Source of the DNA: Pseudomonadota bacterium
GTDB lineage: Bacteria; Pseudomonadota; Gammaproteobacteria; Steroidobacterales; Steroidobacteraceae
Assembly (NCBI GenBank): GCA_963204835.1
Contig: CAUJHJ010000008.1
Span: 1-32,122 of the forward strand
Direction: 5' to 3'
Length of the DNA: 32,122 nucleotides
Below the pieces are notes generated by a model that worked only from the letters and a program-made list of their open reading frames with translations, had not been told where the DNA came from and made no database searches. Positions 15,878 to 25,300 of this stretch are shown here, in pieces; positions within the stretch are counted from its first letter, which is position 1; each line of letters starts with the position of its first letter. The position numbers and the translations under genes were made by a program.

Positions 15878-16141
15878 TTGAGCACCGTGAAATCCATTCC
15901 GCACAAACGCAGTCGCGAAGTCGAAGCCTGGCTGAAGCGCGAGATCACCGAGCAGAAGGCGCGCTACCGCAAGATCGTTGCCGAGCAGGATGCGCTCGAG
16001 CCGAAGCGCACCAAGTGGGTCGCGGAGTTCCTGCAGCGCATCCAGTCGCGCGGCACGCACGTGCACTTCAATATCATGCGCAAGGTGCGGCCGGAGGAGA
16101 TCCCGGTGCAGCCGAAGCGCAAGTTCCGCGTCGTAGTCTGA
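15878..16141 (+). CDS. Small basic helical protein of unknown function (87 aa)
   Basis: I do not recognise the family. The sequence is highly charged and probably helical (REVEAWLKREITEQKARYRK, then EQDALEPKRTKWVAEFLQRI), with a basic C-terminus (VQPKRKFRVVV) and no signal peptide, Cys or membrane span. The start is uncertain. TTG 15878 gives the longest form; GTG 15887 (VKSIPHKRSR) is supported by CAGG nine bases upstream. The stop is 22 nt before the cupin gene, which has its own GGAG, so the two are probably co-transcribed and may work together. It is not an obvious shadow: no gene is readable on the other strand here. Confidence 0.7.
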   Translation: MSTVKSIPHKRSREVEAWLKREITEQKARYRKIVAEQDALEPKRTKWVAEFLQRIQSRGTHVHFNIMRKVRPEEIPVQPKRKFRVVV

Positions 16142-16163
16142 AAGCCCGAGTGCCGGAGTAGCC

Positions 16164-17117
16164 ATGGCCCGCCCACACATCGAACCCTTCGTCGACCGCG
16201 ACGTTTCCTTCCGCAAGTTCACGATGCCCGGCTTCCCGAAGGGCATGCAGTACAAGATGCTCTCGCTCGACCCGGACAACGGTGCCTGCACCATGACCGT
16301 GATGTTCGAGCCGGGCTACCGCCAGCCCCCGGGCATGAGCTACAGCGAGTACGAGCTGTTCATCATGACCGGCTCCATCACCGTCGGTGACAAGGTGCAC
16401 GGCCCCGGCAGCTATTTCATGGTGCCGGCGGGTGTCTCGATCGGCGCGCTGTCGTCGCCGCGCGGCGCGACGGGCCTGCTGTTCTACAACTACGGCGAGC
16501 CCTCGTTCGTCGAGTCCGACAGCGACCACCCGCGCGCCGAGCGCCACAAGTTCGCCGTGGTCAATTCCTACGACGACATGCAGTGGACCTCGACCAATTT
16601 CTTCCCGGCAACTGCGCCCGGCTGCCTCGTCAAGGTGCTGCATTTCGACGAGCGCACGCAGGCGTTCACCTTCCTCTATTGCATGACGCCGAATTTCTGG
16701 CAGGACAACATTTCCTACCACGATTGCGCGGAGGAGGCCTACCACATCTGGGGTACGTCCTGGATGATGCAGTTCGGCGACTTGCCGACCGGCGGCTATT
16801 TCTACCGCCCGCCGTACATCAACCACGGCGCGTTCGGCTGCAAGCTCGGCACGCTCGCCATCGGCCGCACCGATTCGCGCCTCTACAACCACTTTCACTT
16901 CAATCCGTGGACAAACGTCGAGGAAAACCGGGAGCGAGCCGCGAGCCGCGTGCAGCACTGGATGCCGGACCTCTACAAGTGGATCAACACCCACGGCCAC
17001 AATCATCCGGTCGACTTCGAGTTCACGCACGGCCACGCCCACGGCGACACGCCGCACCACCATGGTGACGGCATGGTCGAGCACAGCCACAAGAAGAAGC
17101 GCCGCCGCAGGAAGTAA
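16164..17117 (+). CDS. Cupin-fold protein with histidine-rich C-terminal tail
   Basis: A 317-residue protein. A cupin barrel is visible in GMSYSEYELFIMTGSITVGDKVHGPGSYFMVPAG (described at about residues 55-92: the E, G and PG turns are typical of cupin motif 1 and 2), with a second beta-rich half containing SYHDCAEEAYHIWG, YFYRPPYINHGAFG and LYNHFHFNPW. The classical HxH pair of motif 1 is absent in the first half, while the second half is His-rich. The last 41 residues contain eleven His in HGH/HGHAH/HHH clusters and end KKKRRRRK, suggesting metal storage or nucleic-acid/acidic-surface binding. It may be a dioxygenase or isomerase of a catabolic pathway; function not assigned. It lies between the small basic protein and the CoA-transferase. 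Confidence 0.75.
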   Translation: MARPHIEPFVDRDVSFRKFTMPGFPKGMQYKMLSLDPDNGACTMTVMFEPGYRQPPGMSYSEYELFIMTGSITVGDKVHGPGSYFMVPAGVSIGALSSPRGATGLLFYNYGEPSFVESDSDHPRAERHKFAVVNSYDDMQWTSTNFFPATAPGCLVKVLHFDERTQAFTFLYCMTPNFWQDNISYHDCAEEAYHIWGTSWMMQFGDLPTGGYFYRPPYINHGAFGCKLGTLAIGRTDSRLYNHFHFNPWTNVEENRERAASRVQHWMPDLYKWINTHGHNHPVDFEFTHGHAHGDTPHHHGDGMVEHSHKKKRRRRK

Positions 17118-17145
17118 CCGCGTCGCGGGGTATGTGCCGGACGCA

Positions 17146-17175
17146 GGGGAGGCCGCCATGATGGGCGGCCTCTCC
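17146..17175 (+). promoter_or_regulatory. Strong hairpin ahead of the CoA-transferase ribosome-binding site
   Basis: GGGGAGGCCGCC (17146-17157) pairs with GGCGGCCTCTCC (17164-17175) over 12 bp including one G-U pair, with the loop ATGATG. It ends 5 nt before the GGAGGG ribosome-binding site at 17181-17186. There is no T-tract. It may act as an mRNA stability element, partial terminator or translation control between the cupin and CoA-transferase genes. Confidence 0.5.
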
Positions 17176-17194
17176 CGTTCCGGAGGGTGATCGC

Positions 17195-18418
17195 ATGGGT
17201 CCTCTGACTGGAATTCGAGTCCTCGACCTGTCCCGCGTCCTCGCGGGTCCCTGGGCCACGCAGGCGCTCGCCGACCTCGGCGCCGAGGTCATCAAGATCG
17301 AACGGCCCGACGGTGGCGACGATACCCGCCAGTGGGGTCCGCCCTACGCGCAGGACGCCGGCGGCCGCGACACGACCGAATCCGCGTACTACCTCTCGAC
17401 CAACCGGGGCAAGCGCTCCGTGGCCGTGGACCTTGCGCGGCCCGAAGGAGCGGACCTCGTGCGCGCGCTCGCGAAGCGCGCGGACGTGGTCGTCGAGAAC
17501 TTCAAGGTCGGGGGCCTCGCGAAATACGGGCTGGCCTACGGCGACCTCAGGAAGGACAACCCCGCGTTGATTTACTGCTCGATCTCCGCGTTCGGGCAGG
17601 ACGGCCCAGACGCCGACAAGCCCGGCTATGACGCCATGATCCAGGGCATGGGTGGGCTGATGAGCATCACCGGGTTGCCGGATGGCGAACCGGGTGGCGG
17701 CCCGCAGAAGGTCGGCGTGGCGGTGGTCGACCTGATGACCGGCATGTATGCGGCCACTGCGATCTGCGCGGCCCTGTTCGAGCGCCGCGCCTCGGGGCAG
17801 GGCCAGTACATCGATCTCGCGCTCCTCGACACGCAGCTCGGCTGGCTCGCGAACCAGAACATGAACTTCCTCGTGAGCGGGCGCGCGCCGCGCCGCCAGG
17901 GGACTGCGCACCCGAACATCGTGCCTTACCAGGCATTCGCGACAGCCGACGGCTTCCTCATGCTCGCGATCGGCAACGATCGCCAGTTCGCGAGCTGGTG
18001 CGCGGTGGCGGGGCGACCCGAGCTGGCGGCCGATGCGCGCTTCGCCAGCAATGCGGCACGCGTCGCTCACCGGGCCGTGCTCGTGCCGATCGTCGCAGGG
18101 GCCCTGCTGACGCGCGGTACACGCGACTGGCTCGAGTCGCTCAACGCCGCCAACGTGCCCTGCGGCCCGATCAACGACATCGGCCAGGTGTTCTCCGAAC
18201 CGCAGGTCGTCCACCGCGGCATGCGGATCGAACTGCCGCATCCGACGGCAGGGCGCGTACCGGGCGTGAAGAATCCCATCAACTACTCGCGCACCGCCAT
18301 CGAGTATCGCGCTGCGCCGCCGCTCCTCGGCCAGCACACCGACGAAGTGCTCGAAGCGGAACTGGGTCTCGGTTCCGCCGAGCGCGGCCGACTGCGGGAA
18401 GCCGGCGTCATCCGCTGA
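17195..18418 (+). CDS. CaiB/BaiF family (class III) CoA-transferase
   Basis: A 407-residue enzyme that moves CoA between carboxylic acids. The N-terminal signature GIRVLDLSRVLAGPWATQ, EVIKIERPDGGD, the RGKRSVAVDL block, the catalytic aspartate D146 in KPGYDAMIQGMGGLMSITG, and GQYIDLALLDTQ are all present. Length is normal. ATG 17195 has a strong GGAGGG at 8 nt. Family members activate oxalate, carnitine, aromatic or dicarboxylic acids. The gene follows the cupin by 77 bp containing a strong hairpin, and the alaA gene begins 17 nt after its stop. Substrate unknown. Confidence 0.94.
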   Translation: MGPLTGIRVLDLSRVLAGPWATQALADLGAEVIKIERPDGGDDTRQWGPPYAQDAGGRDTTESAYYLSTNRGKRSVAVDLARPEGADLVRALAKRADVVVENFKVGGLAKYGLAYGDLRKDNPALIYCSISAFGQDGPDADKPGYDAMIQGMGGLMSITGLPDGEPGGGPQKVGVAVVDLMTGMYAATAICAALFERRASGQGQYIDLALLDTQLGWLANQNMNFLVSGRAPRRQGTAHPNIVPYQAFATADGFLMLAIGNDRQFASWCAVAGRPELAADARFASNAARVAHRAVLVPIVAGALLTRGTRDWLESLNAANVPCGPINDIGQVFSEPQVVHRGMRIELPHPTAGRVPGVKNPINYSRTAIEYRAAPPLLGQHTDEVLEAELGLGSAERGRLREAGVIR

Positions 18419-18419
18419 G

Positions 18420-18428
18420 TGCTATGCT
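18420..18428 (+). promoter_or_regulatory. Extended -10-like element before the aminotransferase gene
   Basis: TGCTATGCT (TGn + TATGCT) ends 7 nt before the ATG at 18436. No Shine-Dalgarno sequence lies between, so a leaderless transcript is possible. Part of the element is an in-frame ATG (18424), which is the alternative start. Confidence 0.35.
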
Positions 18429-18435
18429 CGCTGCA

Positions 18436-19701
18436 ATGAGCGAGCCCATCCGTCCAAGCGAAGGCCTCAGGAACGTCCGTTACGAGATCCGCGGCCGGCT
18501 CGCCCGTCGCGCCCATGAAATGGAGCGCATGGGACACGAGATCATCTCGCTCAACATCGGCAATCCGGGCCTGTTCGGCTTTCGCACGCCCGAGACCATG
18601 CGGCTCGCGATGATCGAGAACCTGCGCGAGAGCGAGGCCTACTGCCACCAGAAGGGCATATTCCCCGCGCGCGAAGCCGTCGTGATGCAGCAGCAGGCGC
18701 GCGGCGTGCAAGGCGTGAGCGCCGACGATGTATTCATCGGCAACGGCGTCTCCGAGCTGATCGACCTCGTGCTGCGGGCCTTGCTCAACGACGGCGACGA
18801 AGTGCTCGTGCCGAGCCCTGACTACCCGCTGTGGTCGGCGGCGGTCACCCTGAACGGCGGCAAGGCCGTGTACTACCCCTGCCTGCCCCGGGACGGCTTC
18901 GTGCCGGACCCGGATGCGGTCGAAGCGCAGATCACGCGCCGGACACGTGCCATCGTGATCATCAATCCGAACAATCCGACCGGCGCCGTCTATCCTCGCG
19001 CCGTGCTCGAGCGGCTCGCGCGCATCGCCGAGAAGCACGGGCTGGTCGTTTTCGCCGACGAGATCTACGACCAGATCCTTTATGACCGCGCCGAGTTCGT
19101 GCCGATGGCCACGCTGGTGCACGACACGCTCTGCGCGACCATGTCGGGCCTGTCGAAGGTGTATCGCGCCTGCGGCTACCGTGTCGGCTGGGCCGCGTTC
19201 TCGGGCCGGGTACGCGCCGCGGCCGACTACCTGGCTGCCCTCGAGCTGCTGTCTTCGCTGCGACTATGCAGCAACGTGCCGGCGCAGTGGGCCGTGCAGA
19301 CGGCGCTCGGAGGCTACCAGAGCATCCACGAACTCACGGCGCCGGGCGGGCGGCTTTACGAGTCGCGGGCGGCCATCATCGATGCCGCGGCGGTGAGTCC
19401 CTACCTGCGCCTGCAGGCCCCCCGCGGCGCGTTGTACGCCTTCGTCGGTATCGACACGGATGTGATCCCGATCGACGATCAGGCATTTGCGCTTGACCTT
19501 CTCGAACAGAAACATGTGCTCGTGGCCCCCGGCACGAGCTTCAACGTGTCCTACCGCAATCACTTTCGCGTGACGAACCTGCCCGACGCCGCGACGCTGC
19601 GCACCGTGTTCCAGCGCATGCACGAACTGCTCGCTGCGTACGCGGCTGGCGCACAGGAGTTGCCGCCGCGGGTCGTCGACGCGACTGCGCGGTTCAAGTA
19701 A
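18436..19701 (+). CDS. alaA: Alanine-synthesising aminotransferase (AlaA-like)
   Basis: A 421-residue class I PLP aminotransferase closely resembling E. coli AlaA (glutamate-pyruvate aminotransferase). Shared landmarks are SLNIGNPGLFGF, DVFIGNGVSELIDLVLRALLNDGDE, VPSPDYPLWSAAV, IIINPNNPTGAVY-type (IVIINPNNPTGAVYP), FADEIYDQILYD, the Schiff-base lysine K241 in SGLSKVYRACGYRVGW, RLCSNVPAQWAVQTALGGYQS and PRGALYAF. Start 18436 (MSEPIRPSEG) is preferred over ATG 18424 because it matches the AlaA N-terminus. It makes alanine from pyruvate and glutamate in the cytoplasm. It is probably a housekeeping gene separate from the catabolic cluster, although only 17 nt follow the CoA-transferase. Confidence 0.93.
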   Translation: MSEPIRPSEGLRNVRYEIRGRLARRAHEMERMGHEIISLNIGNPGLFGFRTPETMRLAMIENLRESEAYCHQKGIFPAREAVVMQQQARGVQGVSADDVFIGNGVSELIDLVLRALLNDGDEVLVPSPDYPLWSAAVTLNGGKAVYYPCLPRDGFVPDPDAVEAQITRRTRAIVIINPNNPTGAVYPRAVLERLARIAEKHGLVVFADEIYDQILYDRAEFVPMATLVHDTLCATMSGLSKVYRACGYRVGWAAFSGRVRAAADYLAALELLSSLRLCSNVPAQWAVQTALGGYQSIHELTAPGGRLYESRAAIIDAAAVSPYLRLQAPRGALYAFVGIDTDVIPIDDQAFALDLLEQKHVLVAPGTSFNVSYRNHFRVTNLPDAATLRTVFQRMHELLAAYAAGAQELPPRVVDATARFK

Positions 19702-19715
19702 TTTGTCTATTTAGT

Positions 19716-19740
19716 GTGTAATCACCTGATTTGATTACAC
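19716..19740. promoter_or_regulatory. Perfect 9-bp palindrome overlapping the AddB-like start
   Basis: GTGTAATCA-CCTGATT-TGATTACAC is a perfect inverted repeat in an AT-rich island that stands out in this GC-rich DNA. It includes the TTG start codon at 19731. It may be an operator for an unknown regulator or a stem covering the start. T-rich sequence follows, so a weak terminator for alaA is the other reading. Confidence 0.5.
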
Positions 19741-22388
19741 TTAATTCTGATATTTTGGCGGCGATCGAACAGGGCGACACCCTGGTCGTCCCGAGCCGCC
19801 AGCGGGCGCACGCGGTGCGCATCGCCCACGCGCATTACTCGGTCGCGCGGCAACGCCGGGCCTGGCACAGTCCGGCGGTACTGCCACTCGATGCATGGAT
19901 CGAGCATTCCGTCGGTGAGTCCGCGATCGACGACGACGGGCCGCGCGTCCTGTCGACCGCCGAGGAGTGGTGGCTGTGGCGCGAGGCGACGTCGCAGGCC
20001 ACGCAGGATGCGGGACTGATCGGCGCCCCGACGCTCACGGATTCCCTGCGCCGCGCCGATCGCCTCGCGACGGACTACGGTATCGACGTCGGCCGTTGGC
20101 TCGCGGCAGGTGGGCCTGAAACCCGCTTGCTGCACGAGGCGCAGCACTTCATGCGGCGCGCCTGCCTCGAACTCGGCGCCGACACGGCCTTGCGTCGCGC
20201 GCGGCTTGCCCCAGCCATCGGCGCCGCCGGCGCGGTGCATTTCGCGGGATTCCAGGGCCCGGCCTCGCAGCGTGCGCACCGTCTCTTTGCTGCGCGCCGC
20301 GTGGCCGGGTTGCCGGGGGAGTGGCTCCCGATCGGCGCCCGGGCCACTTCCCCGATCGTCGAGTTGGCGGCTGACGAGGACGACGAGACAGCGGCTCTCG
20401 CGCAGTGGTGCCTCGATTCGCTAGAACGCGCGCCAGATGCACGCCTGCTGGTGATCGCCGCGGGCGCAGGCGAGTGGCGGGAGGGCATCGCGGCGCGCGT
20501 CCGAGCGGCGCTCGCGCCACGATCGAAGCTCGCAGGCACCGTGGATGCCGACCTCGTCGCCATCGAGGGCGGGGCGCCCCTCGAGCGCCAGGCGCTCGTG
20601 CGTCATGCGCTCGCGAGCCTCGGCTGGCTGGTCGAAGGCCTCGAGTTCGAGGAGTTTTCCGACTGGCTGCTCTCTCCCTACGGCCCCCTGCCGCGTGCGG
20701 CGGGCGCGCGACTCGATCTCTGGTGGCGGCGGCACGCACCGCTCGAGGCCGATGCGCGCGCGAGCCTGGCGAGGCTTGCGCAGGCGGCGGCCGGCGGGCT
20801 CGAGCCGGCGGCCGCGCTGGCGACAAAAGTGCGCTCGGCCCTTGCCGCCCTCGACGCGATGCCCGCCCGGACCCGCACCTGGTCCGAGCGCTTCCTCGGC
20901 GCGCTCGATGCGCTGCGTGCGGACGACGCGCCGGATCGCTCGAGCCTGGAACAACAGGCCTGGTTGCGACTCGTGGCGCTTTTCGACGAGTACGGCGGCC
21001 TGTCGCGCGTGATCGGCAGCCTCGATGCCCGGCAGGCGCTGCGCGTGCTGCGCGAGCTGGCGGCACGCACCGCCTGGCAGGCCACCACGGGCGACGCCAT
21101 CGTGAGCATCGCGGCGACGCATGAGGATCCCGTTGCGCGCTACGACGGGATCTGGGTGGCCGGTCTCGCGGCCGATGCCTGGCCGGCGCCGCCGCTGGCG
21201 GATCCTTTCATTCCGCTGCCCGCACTGCGGGAGGCGGGCGTCGCGGCGGCCGATCCGGCGGGCCAGCTCGCCGCGGCGCACGCGAGCCTCGAAGCCTGGC
21301 GCGCCGCCACCCAGGCGCTGGTGCTGAGCTCGCCGACGTCCTCCGGTGACATGCAGGTGGCGCCGAGCCCGTTGCTGGCGACGGGCCAGCGCGGTGCGAC
21401 ACGGGCGCGCGCGACCTGGCTGCCGCTGCGCGTGCGCGGTGCGACCCGTCTCGAACCGTGTGACGATGAGGCGGGCCGCCCGTGGCCCAGGCACTTCCCG
21501 CTGCCGGGCGGTACGCGCAGCATCGAGCTGCAGGCCGCCTGTCCGTTTCGCGCCTACGCCGAAATGCAGCTCGGCGCGACGGTGCTCGATGAGCCGGAGC
21601 CAGGCGTCAGCCCGGCCGAGCGCGGCCGCTGGCTGCATCGCGCCTTCGAGATTTTCTGGCGCGACATTCGCGATTCGGTGAGGCTTTGCGAATTCTCGGC
21701 CACGGCACTCCAGGAGCTGGCCGGCCATGCGGTGGACGCGGCGCGGGAGGAGGCGCTCGATCCGCCGCGCGCCCCCACCGGGGCGACGCGCAGCCGCGAG
21801 GCCCGTCGCCTCGCGAACCTCATCGCCACATTCGCGCAACTCGAGCAGGCACGCCCGCCGTTCAGGGTCGAGTCGCTCGAAGATGCGCGGCAGATCGAGC
21901 TGGGCGAGGCCCGCCTGTCCGTGCGGATCGATCGCGTCGACCGGCTCGGCGAAGGCGGGCGCGCGATCATCGACTACAAGAGCGGCAAGCCCTCGTCGCT
22001 CGACTGGTTCGGCGAGCGGCCGACCGCCGCGCAGTTGCTCGTCTATCTCTCGGCATTCGGCGACGAGGTGCGCGTGCTCGCCTATGCGCGCGTGGCGTCA
22101 CCCGCGCCACGTTTCCAGGGCGTGGCGGCGGCGGACGGCGTGCTGCCGCGCGTAGCCGCCATCGCCACGGCGGACGGCGCAACCGCGGGCGGCGACGGTG
22201 CGCAAGCGGCCTGGACGCATCAGCTGGGCATCTGGCGCGCGCAGACGCAGGGCTTCGCACAGGAGTTCCTGCGCGGACACGCGACGGTGACGCCGGCGGC
22301 CGGCGCCTGCCGTCATTGCCACCTCGCGGCCCTGTGCCGCATCGGCGAGCGGATGGCCATCGGGACAGAAGAGGGCGCCGATGCCTGA
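19731..22388 (+). CDS. AddB-like DNA-repair nuclease (PD-(D/E)XK, Fe-S cluster)
   Basis: An 885-residue protein matching the AddB-related 'probable DNA repair protein' group of proteobacteria. The N-terminal part is a helicase-like fold without a Walker A motif (GDTLVVPSRQRAHAVRIAHA). The C-terminal PD-(D/E)XK nuclease carries D734 (VRIDRVD) and D748-x-K750 (IIDYKSG). Four cysteines positioned as in AddB, C604 (AACPFRAYAE) and C860-x2-C863-x5-C869 (CRHCHLAALC), should hold a [4Fe-4S] cluster that pins the nuclease domain. The start is TTG 19731 or TTG 19755; neither has a ribosome-binding site, and no earlier start is possible because GTG 19716 is followed by TAA. It overlaps the AddA-like gene by 8 bp. 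The pair should resect double-strand breaks for RecA. Confidence 0.88.
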   Translation: MITLNSDILAAIEQGDTLVVPSRQRAHAVRIAHAHYSVARQRRAWHSPAVLPLDAWIEHSVGESAIDDDGPRVLSTAEEWWLWREATSQATQDAGLIGAPTLTDSLRRADRLATDYGIDVGRWLAAGGPETRLLHEAQHFMRRACLELGADTALRRARLAPAIGAAGAVHFAGFQGPASQRAHRLFAARRVAGLPGEWLPIGARATSPIVELAADEDDETAALAQWCLDSLERAPDARLLVIAAGAGEWREGIAARVRAALAPRSKLAGTVDADLVAIEGGAPLERQALVRHALASLGWLVEGLEFEEFSDWLLSPYGPLPRAAGARLDLWWRRHAPLEADARASLARLAQAAAGGLEPAAALATKVRSALAALDAMPARTRTWSERFLGALDALRADDAPDRSSLEQQAWLRLVALFDEYGGLSRVIGSLDARQALRVLRELAARTAWQATTGDAIVSIAATHEDPVARYDGIWVAGLAADAWPAPPLADPFIPLPALREAGVAAADPAGQLAAAHASLEAWRAATQALVLSSPTSSGDMQVAPSPLLATGQRGATRARATWLPLRVRGATRLEPCDDEAGRPWPRHFPLPGGTRSIELQAACPFRAYAEMQLGATVLDEPEPGVSPAERGRWLHRAFEIFWRDIRDSVRLCEFSATALQELAGHAVDAAREEALDPPRAPTGATRSREARRLANLIATFAQLEQARPPFRVESLEDARQIELGEARLSVRIDRVDRLGEGGRAIIDYKSGKPSSLDWFGERPTAAQLLVYLSAFGDEVRVLAYARVASPAPRFQGVAAADGVLPRVAAIATADGATAGGDGAQAAWTHQLGIWRAQTQGFAQEFLRGHATVTPAAGACRHCHLAALCRIGERMAIGTEEGADA

Positions 22389-25300
22389 CATCGACCACGA
22401 TGCCATGGCGCGCGAGCGTGCGATCGAGATCAGCCGCTCGATCCTCCTCGAAGCACCCGCCGGCTCGGGCAAGACGACGGTGCTCACGCAGCGCCTGCTC
22501 GCCCTCCTTGCCGACGTGGAAGAGCCCGAGCAGGTGCTCGCGATCACTTTCACGCGCAAGGCGGCCGCGGAAATGCGGGTGCGGGTGCTCGCCGCCCTCG
22601 CAGGCGAGATCGAGGCGGGCCACCCGCAGGCCGCGCAGATGGCGGCGCTCGCGGCGCGCGTGCACGCACGCTCGGCGCAGCGGGGCTGGCAGCTCGCAAC
22701 CCATTCCTCACGACTGCGCATCCTGACCATCGATGCATTCAACTACTCGCTCGCCGCGCGGCGGCCGCTCGCGGCCGGGACGGGGCCCGGCCTCTCGATC
22801 GCCGACCGGCCGCGGGATCTCTACCTGCGGGCCGCGCGCCGCGCGCTGATCGATGCGGAATCCGATTCCACGCTGCGCGGCGATTTCGACCTGCTTTTCG
22901 TTCGCCTCGACAACCAGTGGCAGCGCGTCGAGGCGTTGCTCGCGGACATGCTTGCAAGGCGCGCGCACTGGCTGCCCCATGTCCTCGAGGAATCGGCCGG
23001 CGACCTGCGCGCGCGCATCGGCGCCTCGCTCGGCCGCATCGTGACGGGGCAGCTCGCGCGCAATGTCGCGGCGCTGCCTGCGCCGGTGGTGGCCGCGGCG
23101 GCGCTGTTGCCCGGGGTTGGCCACCTCGATGCGGGCGCCGCGAGCTTCGAGGCCTGGTGCGCCTTCGCGCACGCCTGCCTGACGGGAGGCGGTAGCTGGC
23201 GCAAGCGTTTCGACGCGCGCGTCCACCCAGGCTACAAGGATGCGGTCCACAAGGCGCGGGCCGGCCAAATCATCGAAGCGCTCGCCGCGCTGCCGGATGC
23301 GCGGCAGCTCCTGTGCGACACGCGCGAGCTGCCGGCACCCCTGCTGACAGCGGAAGACGGCGCTGCCATCGATGCGCTGTCGCGCGTGCTCACCTGGGCG
23401 GCGCGCCACCTGCACCTCGTGTTCGCCGAGGCGGGCCGGGTCGATCATGTCCATGTGGCCGGTGCCGCGCGCGCGGCGCTCACGGAAGAGGGGGTGGCTA
23501 GCGAGCTCGCGATCCGCACGGGCCTGGGCTTGCGGCACATCCTCGTCGACGAATTCCAGGACACCTCGATCACGCAGTTCGCCCTGCTCGAGATGCTGGT
23601 GCAGGACTGGTCGGCCGGCGATGGGCGCACGTTGTTCGTGGTCGGCGACCCGATGCAGTCGATCTACCAGTTCCGCGAGGCGGAGGTCGGCCTCTTCCTG
23701 CGCGCGCGCGATGCCGGCGTCGGCCCGGTGCGGCTCGAGGCCCTGCGCCTCACGCGCAATTTCCGCTCGCGCCCGGCCCTCGTCGACTTCAGCAACAGGC
23801 TATTCGCGGGCATCTTTCCCGCGCAGGACGACATGCGCGCGGCCGCCGTCCGGCACACGCCGAGCCTGGCCGCGCGCCCGGCGGGCGGTACGGTTCCGTA
23901 CGTGAGCCTGCTCGCCATCGCCAACGGCGACGGCGACGACGAGGCGCGCGCCGTCGTCGAACGCGTGCGCGCGCTGCGCGCGAATGGCGACGGCGGCCGC
24001 ATCGCGGTGCTCGTGCCCGCGCGGCCGCACGCCGTGCCGATCACCGCGGGGCTCAACGCCGCCGGCTTTTCCGTGCGTGGCGTCGACCTCGTGCCGCTCG
24101 CCGAGGTGCCGGCGGTTCGCGACCTCGTGGCGCTGCTGCGCGCACTCGCACACCCGGGCGATCGGTCGGCCTGGCTCAGCGTGCTGCGCGCGCCCTGGTG
24201 CGGGCTGTCGCTCGGAAGCCTCGGCGTCCTATCGGGCGGACGCGATCCGCTCCTCGTGCCGGAAGCCCTCGTGGCGCCGGACCGCCTGGCGTTGCTTCCC
24301 CGCGATGAAGCCGCGCGCCTCGCGAGGCTGCGCGGGCCGCTCGAAAGGGCGCTCGCGCGCTACGGGCGCGATGCCGTGGCGGAGGTTCTCGAATGCGCCT
24401 GGCTCGAGATGGGCGGGGCCGATTGCTACCCACCCGGCGATCTCGATGCCGTGCGTGAGTTCCTGCGCACCCTGGCGGATGCTGCGATGCGCGGCGAGTG
24501 GCGCGGCGTCACCTCGCTCGAAGGCCTGCTGGCGGACCTGCACGCCCGCTCGGCCACGGACGACGCGGCCGTCGAGATCATGACCATCCATCGGGCCAAG
24601 GGTCTCGAGTTCGAGCATGTGATCCTGCCGGGCTTCGGGCGGCGATCGGGCCGCGGCGAAGAGCCCATCCTGCGCTGGCTCGACCTGCCGCGCGCGGCGG
24701 GTGCATCGGACCTGCTGATGTCGCCGATCGTGGCCGCCGGCGAGCGGGACGAGCATCGCCTCGGCTCCTACCTCAAGAAACTCGACGCGCAGCGGCGTGC
24801 CCACGAGCAAATCCGGTTGCTCTATGTCGCCGCCACGCGCGCGAAGCAGAGTCTGCACTGGATCGCGAGCTTCGCCGTCACGGAAGGGAAGGAACCTGGT
24901 CCGGTGGGCGGCACCCTGCTCGCGGCGGCCTGGCCGATGCTCGCGGATTCCTTCGCTATCGCTGGTGCGCCCGCGCCAGCACAGGCGCAGGGGAAGGTGG
25001 CGACGACACCGCGCCTGTCGCGGCTGCCGGTGGACTGGGCGCTCGAGGCGCCGCCGGACGCCGTCGATGCGGCCGGATTGCACGTCGCGCGCGAGGCGCG
25101 GGAAGCGCCCGAATTCAGCTGGGTGCGCGAGACCGCCCGCCACATCGGCACGGTGGTGCACGGTGCCCTCGAGCGTTGGGGCCGCGCGTTGCCTGCATCG
25201 CCGGCGGCCATCGACGCCGGCGTCGAGCGGTATCGCGTGCAGCTGGCGCGCCACGGCGTGCCGGCCGCCGACCTCGATGCCGCGGCCGCCAGCGTGACGC

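Noticed and set aside
17998..18435. Long N-terminal extension of the AlaA aminotransferase
   Set aside because: It overlaps the well-supported CoA-transferase in another frame; homology to AlaA begins at MSEPIRP.
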